Positions 43,544 to 53,247 are shown, counted from the stretch's first letter. The stretch is 64,000 nucleotides of DNA from Roseinatronobacter alkalisoli (GCF_028745735.1 NZ_JAQZSM010000014.1:55510-119509); one strand, 5' to 3'. Numbers and translations are program-made. Notes: generated by a model from the sequence alone, not told the origin.

Positions 43544-46500
43544 ATGTCCGAGCACGAAGCGCGCACCGGCCTGCCTGTCATTGCGATTGGCGCGTCTGCC
43601 GGGGGTCTGGAAGCGAGTCGTGCGCTGCTGAAAGAGCTGCCGGGCGATGTGCAGGCAGCATTCATCCTGATCCTGCACCTTGATCCTTCGCATGACAGCA
43701 TGATGGTGGATCTTCTGGCAAACCACACGAAGCTGAAGGTTGTTCAGGCTGCGGACGGTATGACGTTACAGGCGGGTTATCTGTATGTCATCCCACCCGG
43801 GGTTTTCCTGACAGTCGCGCAACGAACGATGTGTCTGACCGCACCCGATGGCGGTAAGTCGGTCCGGCTGCCTTATGATGTTCTGCTGCGCTCGCTTGCA
43901 AAAGATGCCGCAGAGCTGTCGGGTTGCATCGTTCTGTCGGGCACAGGATCAGATGGAAGTCTGGGTATCGCCGATATTCATGCGGCTGGGGGGCTGGTGA
44001 TTGCACAAGACCCAGAAGACGCAGGATATCCCGGCATGCCCGAAAGCGCCATCGCAACCGGGTTTGTCGCCCGGACACTGCCAGCCAGCCAAATGGTTGC
44101 CGCGCTGGAACAATTCGCAGGCCGCGCGCCGCACGGGATCAGCCCCGCCAAGAACCAGTTGCCAGAGCAACACGACACGGCTGATCCCGCGTCCATCGCG
44201 CCAGCGGTGGATTACAGAGAACTTCTGTCCTTTCTCGACGACCATACGACGCAGGACATTGCGCTTTACAAACCTGGCACGTTGGAACGGCGCATCGGGC
44301 GTCGTATGGCGATGGTTGGTCTTGGGGCGGGCGAGGTGGCGCGCTATCTCGACATTCTGAAAGCAGATGCTGACGAGCGGGCGCAGCTTTCGGCTGATCT
44401 ACTTATCCATGTAACCAGTTTTTTCCGTGACCCAGGGGTGTTCGAGCATTTATCCGCGCGTGTTGTGCCCGACCTTTTGGCAGGATTGGCAGCGGATCAG
44501 CCACTACGGGTCTGGGTGGCCGGGTGCAGCACTGGCGAAGAAGCCTATAGCCTTGCCATGACGTTCACAGAGGTCATGGAAAACATCGGCAGCAAAGCCG
44601 GATTACAGATCCTTGCTTCTGATATCGATCCGGATGCCATCACCGCAGCGCGGGCGGGTTTTTTCACCAAAGACATAGAGGCCGATGTATCGCCGGAGCG
44701 TCTGGCAAGGTTTTTCGTCCCAGAAAACGGGGGCTGGCGGGTCACTTCGGCGCTGCGCGACCAGATCGTTTTCACTGTGGCGGATCTGCTGTCGGACCCG
44801 CCATTTTCCAGAATTGACCTGGTGTCCTGCCGCAATGTGCTGATCTATCTGGGACCGGAAGCGCAGAAACGGGTGATTGCGCGCTGCTGTTTTGCCCTGC
44901 GTCAAGGGGGGTTGCTGCTGCTCGGGTCGGCAGAAATGCCGGGTCAGGGCGATACATGCTTTGCGGTGGCCGACAAGGACTCTCGCTTATGGCAACGGGT
45001 CGGGAAAAGCCATACCGGGGATTTGCATTTTGCCGCTGGAAAACGGGAAGAAACGGCCCTCATGCCCGGCCAGACCCTAGGTCGCCGCAACTCTCTGGCT
45101 GATCTGTGCAGAAGGCTGGTGCTGGAAAATTACGCGCCTGCGGCGGCATTGCTGAACGCGCAACTTGATTGTGTTTACCTGCTTGGACCCACTGAAAAGT
45201 ATCTGAAGGTTTCGCAGGGCCATCTTGGTCCTGGTATTCTGGGCATGCTTCCCAAAAGCCTGCGCGTAAGATTCCGCGCGGCTGTTGCGTCCTGTAAAGC
45301 CGGGAATCCTTTGGCAAGGGTCACAGGTGGCCGCATTTCAGGGACGTCAGGATTTGACATTGCCCTGCATACTGTCTCCGGTGGGCCAGAACCACTGTTT
45401 CTTGCCTGCTTTATTGATGTTGTGCGTGCGCGCCCTGAAACATCCGGGTCTGATGCAGCCGCCGCTCAGGACAGGCAGAAATCTGATCTGGAAGCCGATC
45501 TGGAAGCCACGCGCAGTGATTTATCTGACGCGCTGCGCGATCTGGAAGACGAGGTAGAGGCGCATGGGGCAGATCGTGCCGAGGCACTCTCGATCAATGA
45601 GGAGTTCCAGTCCACAAATGAAGAACTTCTGGCGTCGAAAGAAGAACTGCAATCACTAAACGAAGAACTGACCGCGCTGAACAGCCAGTTGCAAGAAACG
45701 CTGGAGCGGCACCGCATCACGGCCAATGATCTGCAAAACGTGCTGTTCAGCACCGATGTCGCGACCCTGTTTCTGGACCTCGATCTGAACATCCGTTTCT
45801 TCACCCCTGCCACGCGCGCGATCTTTCGCCTGATCGCGTCGGACATTGGTCGCCCGCTGGCGGATCTTGCCTCGGTCACGCGCGATGATGACCCAACCGA
45901 AGATGCCCGTGCCGTGCTTCGCTTCTCCGAACCGATCGAGCGTGAAATTGCCGGTGCTGATGCACAATGGTTCCTGCGCCGTGTCCAGCCATATCGCGCC
46001 GAAGGCGGGCATTTCGAGGGTGTGGTGATCACCTATGTCGATATCACCGAACGGAAAAGCATAAACGCGGCGCTGGTCGCGGCCACACTGGAGGCCGATC
46101 GCGCGACCCGTGCCAAATCGCGGTTTCTTGCCTCTGCCAGCCACGATCTGCGCCAGCCAATGCAAGCAATGGCACTGCTGAATGCGCTGATCGCAAGGCA
46201 TAAACGTTCCAGCGAAGGGGCGCGGCTGACCGCCCTTCTGGACCAGACTCTTACCTCCATGACAGCGATGCTGGATTCGATGCTGGATGTGAACCGGATC
46301 GATTCCGGCGTAGTTCGTCCGGTGATGCGGCCTGTGGCCATCGCGCCCCTGCTGCAGCGCCTTGAGGATGAGTTTGCGCCGCAATGCGAACTGAAGCGCC
46401 TGAAACTGCGTTCCGTGCCCTGCACAGCATGGGTGCAGACGGATCCGCAACTTCTGGAGCAGATGTTGCGAAACCTGTTATCCAATGCGCTGAAATACAC

Positions 46501-47857
46501 GCTGGACGGCGGAATCCTGTTGGGCTGTCGGCGGCGTGGCACGTCACTGACGGTTCAGGTCTACGACACCGGGATCGGTGTGCCGAAATCCGAAACCAGC
46601 ACGATTTTTGACGCTTATCATCAGGGATCAGAAGTACAGGCGCTTGCCGGGCATGGGCTTGGACTGGGCCTGTCCATTGTGCAGCGGCTGGGAAAACTGA
46701 TGGATCATCCGGTCGATGTCCGTTCAAAACCTGGCAAGGGATCGGCCTTCATGGTGACTCTTCCGATCGTCGAAGCCGCACCTGATGAAGCCCTGCCCGT
46801 ACAGCAGTCACTTGCCGCTGCGCCCCCGGCAGTCCGCCACGGTGTCATCCTGCTGGTAGAGGATGAAGGACCGCTGCGGGAATTGCTGAAAGAATATCTT
46901 GTCAAAGAAGGGCATACAGTCATTGCCCATGCGAATGCAAAGGATGCACTGTCCTGGGCCAGCGATGATGCAGCCCAGCCCGATCTGCTGCTGACGGATT
47001 ACGATCTGCGCGGCGGGACCAGCGGCCTGCGTCTGGCCCAGGATCTTCCCGATGTGCTGGGCAATGCGGTGCCGACCATCATGCTGACAGGCGATATTAC
47101 AGCCGAGACATTGAAAGCCATTGGCGCGACAGATTTCAGGCAGGTTACCAAACCGGTAATGCCGCAGGTGTTGCTGGCACTGATTTCCGACATGCTACAA
47201 GCAACGCATCGTGCAAGATCGCGTAAAGCGCTGCGCACGGACGCATCCGATTCAACGGTACATGTTGTTGATGACGACCCGATGATCCGTGAAACCATGC
47301 GCCGACTGTTCGAAGCAGAAGGCTGGAACGTTATCTGTCACGCCTCGGCCGAAGATTTTCTTGCCTTGCCGCGCCCTGATTCCGTTGCCTGCCTGCTGGT
47401 TGACGCCATCTTGCCCGGAATGAGCGGGGTTGACCTTCTGACCCTGTTGCAGACCGAGAATTCGCAGATGCCCGCAGTGATGCTGACCGGCCATGGCGAT
47501 GCCGCAATGGCGGTCGCCGGGATGAAGGCCGGCGCGTCGGACCTGATTGAAAAACCCGCAAGCGCTGCGGAACTGCTGGCAAGTGTTCGCCATGCCGTCA
47601 GGATGGCGCGGAACGGCCCCGCGCGAACTGGCTCTCGCAAAATCGCCAATCAGCGCTTCGCCAAGCTGACAGCCCGCGAACGCCAGGTTTTGGCACATGT
47701 CCTGGCGGGCGAACCCAACAAGATTATTGCCGCCGATCTGGGGATCAATCAACGCACGGTCGAAAATCACCGCGCTGCGGTGATGCGCAAGACCGGGGCC
47801 GCGTCATTGCCCGCGCTGGTGCGCATGGCGTTGGCGGCTGATGTGCAGGAAGCGTAG
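43544..47857 (+). CDS. CheB-CheR-PAS-histidine kinase-REC-REC-LuxR fusion protein
   Basis: A 1437-aa signalling protein. Order: CheB methylesterase (1-190; Ser18, His45, Asp137); CheR methyltransferase (about 215-500; WVAGCSTGEEAYSLAM, SCRNVLIYL); a coiled coil (about 640-730; NEEFQSTNEELLASKEEL); PAS (about 735-850); histidine kinase (His867 in SHDLRQPM; N box NLLSNALKYT; DTGIGV and GHGLGLGLSI); receiver 1 (Asp1152); receiver 2 (Asp1287); and a FixJ-like HTH (about 1370-1430; LTARERQVLAHVLAGEPNK). All catalytic residues seen are intact. CheB/R-PAS-kinase proteins are known, but covalent joining to a FixJ-type regulator in one chain is less common. No frameshift is needed. Signal unknown. Confidence 0.9.
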   Translation: MSEHEARTGLPVIAIGASAGGLEASRALLKELPGDVQAAFILILHLDPSHDSMMVDLLANHTKLKVVQAADGMTLQAGYLYVIPPGVFLTVAQRTMCLTAPDGGKSVRLPYDVLLRSLAKDAAELSGCIVLSGTGSDGSLGIADIHAAGGLVIAQDPEDAGYPGMPESAIATGFVARTLPASQMVAALEQFAGRAPHGISPAKNQLPEQHDTADPASIAPAVDYRELLSFLDDHTTQDIALYKPGTLERRIGRRMAMVGLGAGEVARYLDILKADADERAQLSADLLIHVTSFFRDPGVFEHLSARVVPDLLAGLAADQPLRVWVAGCSTGEEAYSLAMTFTEVMENIGSKAGLQILASDIDPDAITAARAGFFTKDIEADVSPERLARFFVPENGGWRVTSALRDQIVFTVADLLSDPPFSRIDLVSCRNVLIYLGPEAQKRVIARCCFALRQGGLLLLGSAEMPGQGDTCFAVADKDSRLWQRVGKSHTGDLHFAAGKREETALMPGQTLGRRNSLADLCRRLVLENYAPAAALLNAQLDCVYLLGPTEKYLKVSQGHLGPGILGMLPKSLRVRFRAAVASCKAGNPLARVTGGRISGTSGFDIALHTVSGGPEPLFLACFIDVVRARPETSGSDAAAAQDRQKSDLEADLEATRSDLSDALRDLEDEVEAHGADRAEALSINEEFQSTNEELLASKEELQSLNEELTALNSQLQETLERHRITANDLQNVLFSTDVATLFLDLDLNIRFFTPATRAIFRLIASDIGRPLADLASVTRDDDPTEDARAVLRFSEPIEREIAGADAQWFLRRVQPYRAEGGHFEGVVITYVDITERKSINAALVAATLEADRATRAKSRFLASASHDLRQPMQAMALLNALIARHKRSSEGARLTALLDQTLTSMTAMLDSMLDVNRIDSGVVRPVMRPVAIAPLLQRLEDEFAPQCELKRLKLRSVPCTAWVQTDPQLLEQMLRNLLSNALKYTLDGGILLGCRRRGTSLTVQVYDTGIGVPKSETSTIFDAYHQGSEVQALAGHGLGLGLSIVQRLGKLMDHPVDVRSKPGKGSAFMVTLPIVEAAPDEALPVQQSLAAAPPAVRHGVILLVEDEGPLRELLKEYLVKEGHTVIAHANAKDALSWASDDAAQPDLLLTDYDLRGGTSGLRLAQDLPDVLGNAVPTIMLTGDITAETLKAIGATDFRQVTKPVMPQVLLALISDMLQATHRARSRKALRTDASDSTVHVVDDDPMIRETMRRLFEAEGWNVICHASAEDFLALPRPDSVACLLVDAILPGMSGVDLLTLLQTENSQMPAVMLTGHGDAAMAVAGMKAGASDLIEKPASAAELLASVRHAVRMARNGPARTGSRKIANQRFAKLTARERQVLAHVLAGEPNKIIAADLGINQRTVENHRAAVMRKTGAASLPALVRMALAADVQEA

Positions 47858-47918
47858 CGCGCGATCCGGTTTGCCGCCCAAACGCCCGAAAGCCAGCGTG
47901 GCAGGACGCGTCGTTTTC

Positions 47919-47943
47919 GGAACACAAGTCCGGTTGCGGGGTT
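47919..47943 (+). promoter_or_regulatory. Candidate EcfG-type promoter before the esterase gene
   Basis: GGAAC (47919-47923), 16 bases, then GGTT (47940-47943), one mismatch from GGAAC-N16-CGTT. It is 75 bases before the esterase ATG. Confidence 0.4.
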
Positions 47944-48018
47944 ACTTGGACAGGGAGGTCGTTGCGTTGGCACGGCTTACGTAGGCCATGCTGACCGCCC
48001 ATCGCCAAGGAAAATCTC

Positions 48019-49155
48019 ATGTCAACCAGTCTCGCGGCCTCGATGCGCCGCAATATGCGCCACCTGCGTGGCCAGGCCAAGGCCGTTCGCAAAACCCAAA
48101 AGGCCGTGGCCATCACCGTGGTCAATGCCGCCTATGCCCCATTGACTGCGTTCAATGCGAAAGTGGCAAAGCAGCGCAAGGTACGAAAACAAGCCGTCGG
48201 TCGGTCACTTGGCGTTGCGGTAAACCAGTTGCGCGCAGGGCAACCCCTGATGCCCGCAGCGTTTGCAAGCACGGGGCAACGTCATCTTGTGCCCAAGGTT
48301 CCCGACGGGGCGCGATACCTTACGCGGCGGTATCGGTGCATGGCTGGCGCACGGCGCTATAAATTGTATCTGCCAGCCAGTCAGCCGAAACAGCCCAAGG
48401 GCCTGATCATCATGCTGCATGGTTGCCGCCAGTCCCCGGATAATTTTGCTGCAGGCACCCATATGAACCAATTGGCTGAGAAACATGGCCTCGCCATCGC
48501 TTACCCGCAACAAACCCGGCAGAACAACGCAGCCTTGTGCTGGAACTGGTTCAGGCCGGGTGATCAGGCGAAAGGGTCGGGCGAGCCTGCGATACTGGCG
48601 GCGCTTACGCGCAAGCTGATGAAAGAACTCGGCGTGGGCAGGGACAGAACCTTTGTGGCCGGATTGTCGGCAGGCGGCGCAATGGCTGCGATTCTTGTCG
48701 ATGAATATCCGGAGGTTTTTGCAGGTGCCGGAATCCATTCAGGTCTGGCGAGAGGCGCGGCAAATGATGTGATCTCTGCCATGTCAGCCATGCGCAATGG
48801 CAGCGCTGTGGAACATACCCCTGCCATCGTGGTGGCATCCCGATCCGTGCGCCGCATCATCTTTCATGGTGGCAGTGACAGCACGGTTCACCCTTCCAAT
48901 GCGGTAAACATCGTCACGGCTGCACTGGGAAAAGATGCGATACCTTCGCAAGTCGTTACCCGATCAGTACGTGGCCGCGCTTATATCAAAAGCACTTATC
49001 CGGCATCGGCGGGTGCTGGGCCGCTGGAACTGTGGTCCGTGACAGGCGCAGGGCACGCCTGGTCCGGTGGCCGGAAGTCAGGATCATATACCGACAGCAG
49101 GGGTCCGGACGCATCTGCTCAGATGATCCGGTTCTTTCTGGCAAAACCCGCCTGA
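48019..49155 (+). CDS. PHB depolymerase-family esterase
   Basis: The 378-aa alpha/beta hydrolase has a basic N-terminal region of about 85 residues without a clear signal peptide. The esterase domain follows, with oxyanion-hole IIMLHGCRQSPDNFA near residues 130-145, nucleophile Ser217 in GLSAGGAM, and late GHAWSGG (likely catalytic His). This is the LpqC/poly(3-hydroxybutyrate) depolymerase family; many members cleave other esters such as feruloyl or acetyl groups. The basic N-terminus suggests granule or membrane association. AAGGA precedes the ATG. Confidence 0.82.
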   Translation: MSTSLAASMRRNMRHLRGQAKAVRKTQKAVAITVVNAAYAPLTAFNAKVAKQRKVRKQAVGRSLGVAVNQLRAGQPLMPAAFASTGQRHLVPKVPDGARYLTRRYRCMAGARRYKLYLPASQPKQPKGLIIMLHGCRQSPDNFAAGTHMNQLAEKHGLAIAYPQQTRQNNAALCWNWFRPGDQAKGSGEPAILAALTRKLMKELGVGRDRTFVAGLSAGGAMAAILVDEYPEVFAGAGIHSGLARGAANDVISAMSAMRNGSAVEHTPAIVVASRSVRRIIFHGGSDSTVHPSNAVNIVTAALGKDAIPSQVVTRSVRGRAYIKSTYPASAGAGPLELWSVTGAGHAWSGGRKSGSYTDSRGPDASAQMIRFFLAKPA

Positions 49156-49169
49156 GGCAGGCTGCATGT

Positions 49170-49194
49170 GGAACGACAGGTATACGCGCGCGTT
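49170..49194 (+). promoter_or_regulatory. EcfG-type promoter for the cytoplasmic PRC-barrel gene
   Basis: An exact GGAAC (49170-49174), 16 bases, CGTT (49191-49194) matches the alphaproteobacterial EcfG consensus. It predicts a start near 49202 and a leader of about 140 bases before the PRC gene. Confidence 0.65.
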
Positions 49195-49342
49195 CTCTCT
49201 CTGTAGCTGATCGTGATTAAACCGGCTGTGTTCCCGATACGATTGCCCGGAAGCGCGCGCCAGATATTCCACGACCAGTCACAACCCGACAGGGGCCACC
49301 TGTTGCCATAAATCCCGAACGACAGGGATCAAGGAGACTGTT

Positions 49343-49702
49343 ATGACACAACCAGCCAATACCCAGACCGGAACCGGCACTGGCGGCGCCTTCGCCTTCG
49401 TGCGCGATGGCTATGCGCGGGTCGAACCGCATGATCTGAAAGCATCCGATATCGAAAGCGCCACGGTATACGGCCGCAATGACGAAACTATCGGCACCAT
49501 CAACTCACTCAGGGTCGGAACGGACGGCAAGATCACCGACGCCGTTGTCGACGTTGGCGGATTTCTGGGCATGGGCGCGCATTCTGTTTTGCTGCCGTTC
49601 AACCAGTTGAATGTCCAGCGCGAAACAGGCGGGTCTGCCGTGCGTGTAAATCTGGACACCACGAAAGAAAAGCTCAAGGCGATACCTCAGTATACTGCCT
49701 GA
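49343..49702 (+). CDS. PRC-barrel domain protein
   Basis: The 119-aa protein has one PRC-barrel domain at about residues 33-115 (ASDIESATVYGRNDETIGTINSL, ITDAVVDVGGFLGMGAHSVLLPFNQL). The GGFLGxG and ETxGTI segments are shared with the exported PRC protein encoded convergently just downstream. No signal peptide. PRC-barrel proteins of this type are often stress-induced; binding partners are unknown. Confidence 0.85.
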   Translation: MTQPANTQTGTGTGGAFAFVRDGYARVEPHDLKASDIESATVYGRNDETIGTINSLRVGTDGKITDAVVDVGGFLGMGAHSVLLPFNQLNVQRETGGSAVRVNLDTTKEKLKAIPQYTA

Positions 49703-49725
49703 ACTGCCCCCTGATGACTGACGAC

Positions 49726-49757
49726 AAAGGCCGCACAAGAAATTGTGCGGCCTTTTT
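49726..49757. terminator. Strong terminator between the two PRC-barrel genes
   Basis: A perfect 13-bp stem (AAAGGCCGCACAA / TTGTGCGGCCTTT) with a GAAA loop and trailing T residues; the A run on the other side makes it usable in both directions. Confidence 0.9.
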
Positions 49758-49819
49758 CAGTAAAGTCCCGGCATGATCAGTCATGGCCGGTCTGGCCATG
49801 CTGACAGGTCAGGATGGTA

Positions 49820-50797
49820 TCAGTTTGACGCCTGATAGCGCGGCAGTTCCTGAATCTGGTCTTTGGACGCATCAACATAGATGCGCACATCCGCAAACCC
49901 TTCGGTTGTCATGATGCTCAGTTCATCAAACCCGATAGAGGCTTGGCTGCTGCCAATGCCAAGGAATCCGCCGAAATCGATGATGATACTTGTGATGGTA
50001 CCGTCTTCATCAAGGATCATGTCATCGACCGTGCCGACGGTCTCGTCGTTCATGTCATAGACTTCCTCGCCGATCAGCATCTCTGTAGAGACATCACCTG
50101 CCTCTGCACGGACATAACCTTCACGGTCGACCTGAGGGGCGGCGAAACCTGTCCGGGCACGTTGGTCTTGTTGTGTGCCTTCGGCATCTGCCGTTGCGTC
50201 GGTCATTGCAGCAGTCCGATCATAGGCCGGTGCCTCCGTGAGCATTTCGGCATCAGCATTCACCATCACATAGATCTGCGACCGGTCATCAGCGTCCGAG
50301 GCAAATGTGATCTGGTCCATCGTCACGGCGATGTCCTGTTCGCCCAGACCAAGGAATCCACCGACACCAACGATAAGCGCGCGAACCTGACCATCATTCG
50401 ACAGAATGATTTCATTGATCTGACCGATATGTTCCATATTCTCCAGATCGGACGGGTTCATCATCGACATGCCACCGCCGCCGTCTGAATGCTGACGCGC
50501 CTGATTGTCATCAGCGCGGGCCTGCCCATCCGCCGCGGCTGCCTGACCTTCTGCTGCGCTGGATTGACCGTCGTTGGAACGGGCTTCGTTCTGGCCAGTG
50601 AGCCGTGCATAGACGTTCTGGCCCATCAGTTCGGACGCGAAGATATCCGACTCTCCGCGCGCAGACATGAAGGCAGAACCTGTGCCGTTCTGCTGCTGCG
50701 TTTCAGTTTGCGCCGCAGAGCCAGTCGTCTGTGCAAACGCCATGCCCGGAACACCAAGTGCAAGGACAAGGGCTGTGGTTGAAAGTAGCTTGTTCAT
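49820..50797 (-). CDS. Exported protein with two PRC-barrel domains
   Basis: The 325-aa protein has a signal peptide (residues 1-23, ending GMAFAQ) and a low-complexity Ala/Gln/Asp-rich linker at about residues 70-105. PRC-like domains are at about 105-190 (MEHIGQINEIILSNDGQVRALIVGVGGFLGLGEQDIAV) and about 230-320 (MNDETVGTVDDMILDEDGTITSIIIDFGGFLGIGSSQASI). It is acidic and probably periplasmic. The ATG at 50797 has GGAGGT upstream and an exact EcfG-type promoter 65 bases before it. Confidence 0.85.
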   Translation of the reverse strand: MNKLLSTTALVLALGVPGMAFAQTTGSAAQTETQQQNGTGSAFMSARGESDIFASELMGQNVYARLTGQNEARSNDGQSSAAEGQAAAADGQARADDNQARQHSDGGGGMSMMNPSDLENMEHIGQINEIILSNDGQVRALIVGVGGFLGLGEQDIAVTMDQITFASDADDRSQIYVMVNADAEMLTEAPAYDRTAAMTDATADAEGTQQDQRARTGFAAPQVDREGYVRAEAGDVSTEMLIGEEVYDMNDETVGTVDDMILDEDGTITSIIIDFGGFLGIGSSQASIGFDELSIMTTEGFADVRIYVDASKDQIQELPRYQASN

Positions 50798-50861
50798 TTG
50801 GAAACCTCCACGGGCAGGTGACATATCGACAGCCGATCGTCTGTCCGCCCAACAAGATAGA

Positions 50862-50886
50862 AACGTGGGCCCGCCCGCTCCGTTCC
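50862..50886 (-). promoter_or_regulatory. EcfG-type promoter for the exported PRC-barrel gene
   Basis: Read on the minus strand: GGAAC (50886-50882), 16 bases, CGTT (50865-50862), an exact consensus match. The predicted leader is about 58 bases. Confidence 0.68.
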
Positions 50887-51143
50887 TTTTGCCGCCGCGC
50901 TTGCTGTTCGCTGTCTGTCTGGTGCGCGCGTGTCATCCCGCTCCTGGATTTCCTTCATTTGCCGATGAGAAGGTTTTCATGAATCACAGCTGCCGCACCA
51001 CGTCTACTGTCCGAAGACCCGCATAAACATGCAGGATTCGCGCGCGATGATCGATTTGTATGAAATGATTGTTTTCTCAAGCACAGCTAATTGCTATAGT
51101 GGTGGATGAAAAATTTCACTTTTTTCGAAATGGTAGTACGTTC
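50887..51143. other. Promoter region before the Lrp/AsnC gene
   Basis: No gene seen. A TGCTATAGT extended -10-like element at 51092-51100 is the best candidate promoter for the rightward regulator; its -35 is unclear because TTGTTT lies 20 bases away. Confidence 0.35.
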
Positions 51144-51629
51144 ATGCGAATTGATGACTTCGATAAGAAAATACTTGTCACTCTTCAGTCTGACGGTAAC
51201 ATGTCTGTTGCTAAGGTCGCTGATGTGGTCGGGCTTTCGGCCACACCCTGTTGGCGGCGAATTCAACGCCTTGAAAAAGAAGGGTATATCGAAAAGCGTA
51301 TCGCTGTTCTGAACCCCGCGAAACTGGGGCTGGCGCTGACGGTCTTCGTCATGATCAAGACCGACCGGCACAACCTGGAATGGCTGGAACGGTTCAAATT
51401 CGTGGTTTCCGGCATGCCGGAAATCATTGAAGTCAACAGGCTGGCGGGCGAATTCGATTACCTGCTGAAGGTCATTACGCAGGATAACCAATCCTATGAT
51501 GCATTCTACCGGCGCCTCATCGCCAAGGTCGAGCTCAGCAATGTCACCTCCTGTTTCTCGATGGAACAGGTCAAACGCATCACCGAACTCCCCATCGGTG
51601 CCGTCGGATTGGATCACACGGATCCGTGA
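51144..51629 (+). CDS. Lrp/AsnC-family regulator
   Basis: The 161-aa regulator has an N-terminal HTH (MRIDDFDKKILVTLQSDGNMSVAKVADVVGLSATPCWRRIQRLEKEGYI, residues 1-49) and a C-terminal RAM ligand domain (VFVMIKTDRHNLEWLERF through FDYLLKVITQDNQSYDAFY). An upstream in-frame ATG would add 25 residues outside the family pattern. It probably responds to an amino acid or related metabolite and controls the downstream operon, which begins inside its 3' end. Confidence 0.9.
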   Translation: MRIDDFDKKILVTLQSDGNMSVAKVADVVGLSATPCWRRIQRLEKEGYIEKRIAVLNPAKLGLALTVFVMIKTDRHNLEWLERFKFVVSGMPEIIEVNRLAGEFDYLLKVITQDNQSYDAFYRRLIAKVELSNVTSCFSMEQVKRITELPIGAVGLDHTDP

Positions 51630-53247
51630 GGGGCTGATCGGAGAGGGGCAGGCCATCTGCGGCCCCTTCGGTCCCCGCCCGCTTGTCTATACTGATTACA
51701 CCGCATCGGGCCGCGCACTGGATTTCATCGAAGATGCAATCGCGCTGTCGGTGCTGCCACTCTATGGAAACACGCATACAGAAACGTCGGCGACGGGCAT
51801 GCACACTACCCATCTGCGCGAACTGGCCCGCAAGGCGGTGCGGGAAGGGCTGGGGGCAACCGACGATCATGCGGTTATCTTCACCGGATCGGGCGCGACC
51901 GGCGCGATCGACCGCTTCGCCCGCATCCTGGGCCTGCACCGGGGACAGAACCCGCGCCCCGTGGTCTTTGTCGGCCCGTTCGAGCATCATTCCAACGACC
52001 TGATCTGGCGCGAGTCCGAGGTGGACCTGGTTCGCATCCCGACCGATCCGCATGGCCGACCTGATGTTTCCGTCTTGCGCACAGAACTGGCCCGTCGACG
52101 TGACACAGGGCTGAAGCTGGGCGCATTCTCCATGGCGTCGAACGTGACAGGGGTGTGCAGCGATCTGCGTTCATTGGCACGCGCAATGCACGATCATGGT
52201 GGAATAATTGCCTGCGATTTCGCCGCTGCCGGTCCGTATGTTCCCATCGACATGGCCGAAAGCACACCTGGCGCGGGTGACGGGTTAGATGCGGTCTTCT
52301 TGTCACCACACAAGTTTCCGGGCGGGCCGGGCACATCCGGCGTACTGGCCCTGCGACGGGATCTGTGTACCGGACCGGTGCCTGCCCTGCCGGGGGGTGG
52401 CACTGTCAGCTATGTCACGGAACACGCCCATGCTTATGTCACCGACCCCGAGCGGCGCGAGGAAGCGGGAACCCCCGGCATCGTGGAGAATATCCGCACC
52501 GGCATGGTGTTGCGCCTGAAACATCTGGTCGGCGCAAACGAGATGGAGCACCGCGAAACAACAGCCGTGTGCCGCGCGCTGGACGCCTGGACCACCACAC
52601 CGGGAATCGAGGTACTGGGTCCGCAAGGCACTGACCGGCTGGGTATTTTCAGCCTCAATATCCGCGTGGGCCAACGACATCTGCATCACAACCTTGTCGT
52701 CGCAATGCTGAACGATATTTTCGGTATTCAGGCACGCGGCGGTTGTTCCTGTGCCGGACCTTACGGCCACGACCTGCTGAAGATAGGCCCCGAACAGGCA
52801 GCGCGCCATCAGGCGCTGGTCAGCCGGGGCTTGTCGCTGTACCGGCCCGGCTGGGCGCGACTGGGACTGACCTGGTTCCACGACGAAGCCACGATTGCCT
52901 ATGTCATCGACGCGCTGCGCTTCATCGCCCGTCATGGCACCGATCTGATGCGGCTTTATGATGTCGACCGGTCCAATGGCGTCTGGCGCGCGCGCGGTGC
53001 GGCGCAGGCGGATATGCCTGTCGATCTGGCGGAATTGTTCGATGCGCGGCCGCAACCTGTACTGCCACCCGATTTCGGGGCATGCATGGACAAGGCGCGC
53101 GAATTGGTTAAGACAGCACAGACGACCCAACCGGTTCCTGCGCCCGATACCTGCGCCGAGGAAGATGCACTGCGCTGGTTCTGGTGGCCTGCCGAGGCCG
53201 ATGAGGCCGCAAAAGCAAGCGTCGCGATGTACGAGGGAACAATATGA
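51598..53247 (+). CDS. Class V PLP enzyme, cysteine desulfurase-like, substrate unknown
   Basis: Fold-type I PLP enzyme of about 549 aa. The PLP lysine is Lys239 in FLSPHKFPGG; the cofactor Asp lies in IIACDFAAAG about 32 residues earlier; substrate-side motifs are TGSGATGAIDRF and GPFEHHSNDLIWRE. The Cys-rich block RGGCSCAGPYGHDLL near residue 380 resembles a desulfurase cysteine loop. The start is uncertain: GTG at 51598 overlaps the lrp gene by 32 bases and gives VPSDWITRIREGL, a sensible N-terminus. The C-terminal 100 residues are an extension over typical desulfurases. Could be a desulfurase, C-S lyase or aminotransferase. Confidence 0.8.
   Translation: MPSDWITRIREGLIGEGQAICGPFGPRPLVYTDYTASGRALDFIEDAIALSVLPLYGNTHTETSATGMHTTHLRELARKAVREGLGATDDHAVIFTGSGATGAIDRFARILGLHRGQNPRPVVFVGPFEHHSNDLIWRESEVDLVRIPTDPHGRPDVSVLRTELARRRDTGLKLGAFSMASNVTGVCSDLRSLARAMHDHGGIIACDFAAAGPYVPIDMAESTPGAGDGLDAVFLSPHKFPGGPGTSGVLALRRDLCTGPVPALPGGGTVSYVTEHAHAYVTDPERREEAGTPGIVENIRTGMVLRLKHLVGANEMEHRETTAVCRALDAWTTTPGIEVLGPQGTDRLGIFSLNIRVGQRHLHHNLVVAMLNDIFGIQARGGCSCAGPYGHDLLKIGPEQAARHQALVSRGLSLYRPGWARLGLTWFHDEATIAYVIDALRFIARHGTDLMRLYDVDRSNGVWRARGAAQADMPVDLAELFDARPQPVLPPDFGACMDKARELVKTAQTTQPVPAPDTCAEEDALRWFWWPAEADEAAKASVAMYEGTI

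Noticed and set aside
49156..49342. Region before the small PRC gene as an RNA gene
   Set aside because: Apart from the EcfG-type promoter there is no strong secondary structure or terminator; a long leader is the simpler reading.
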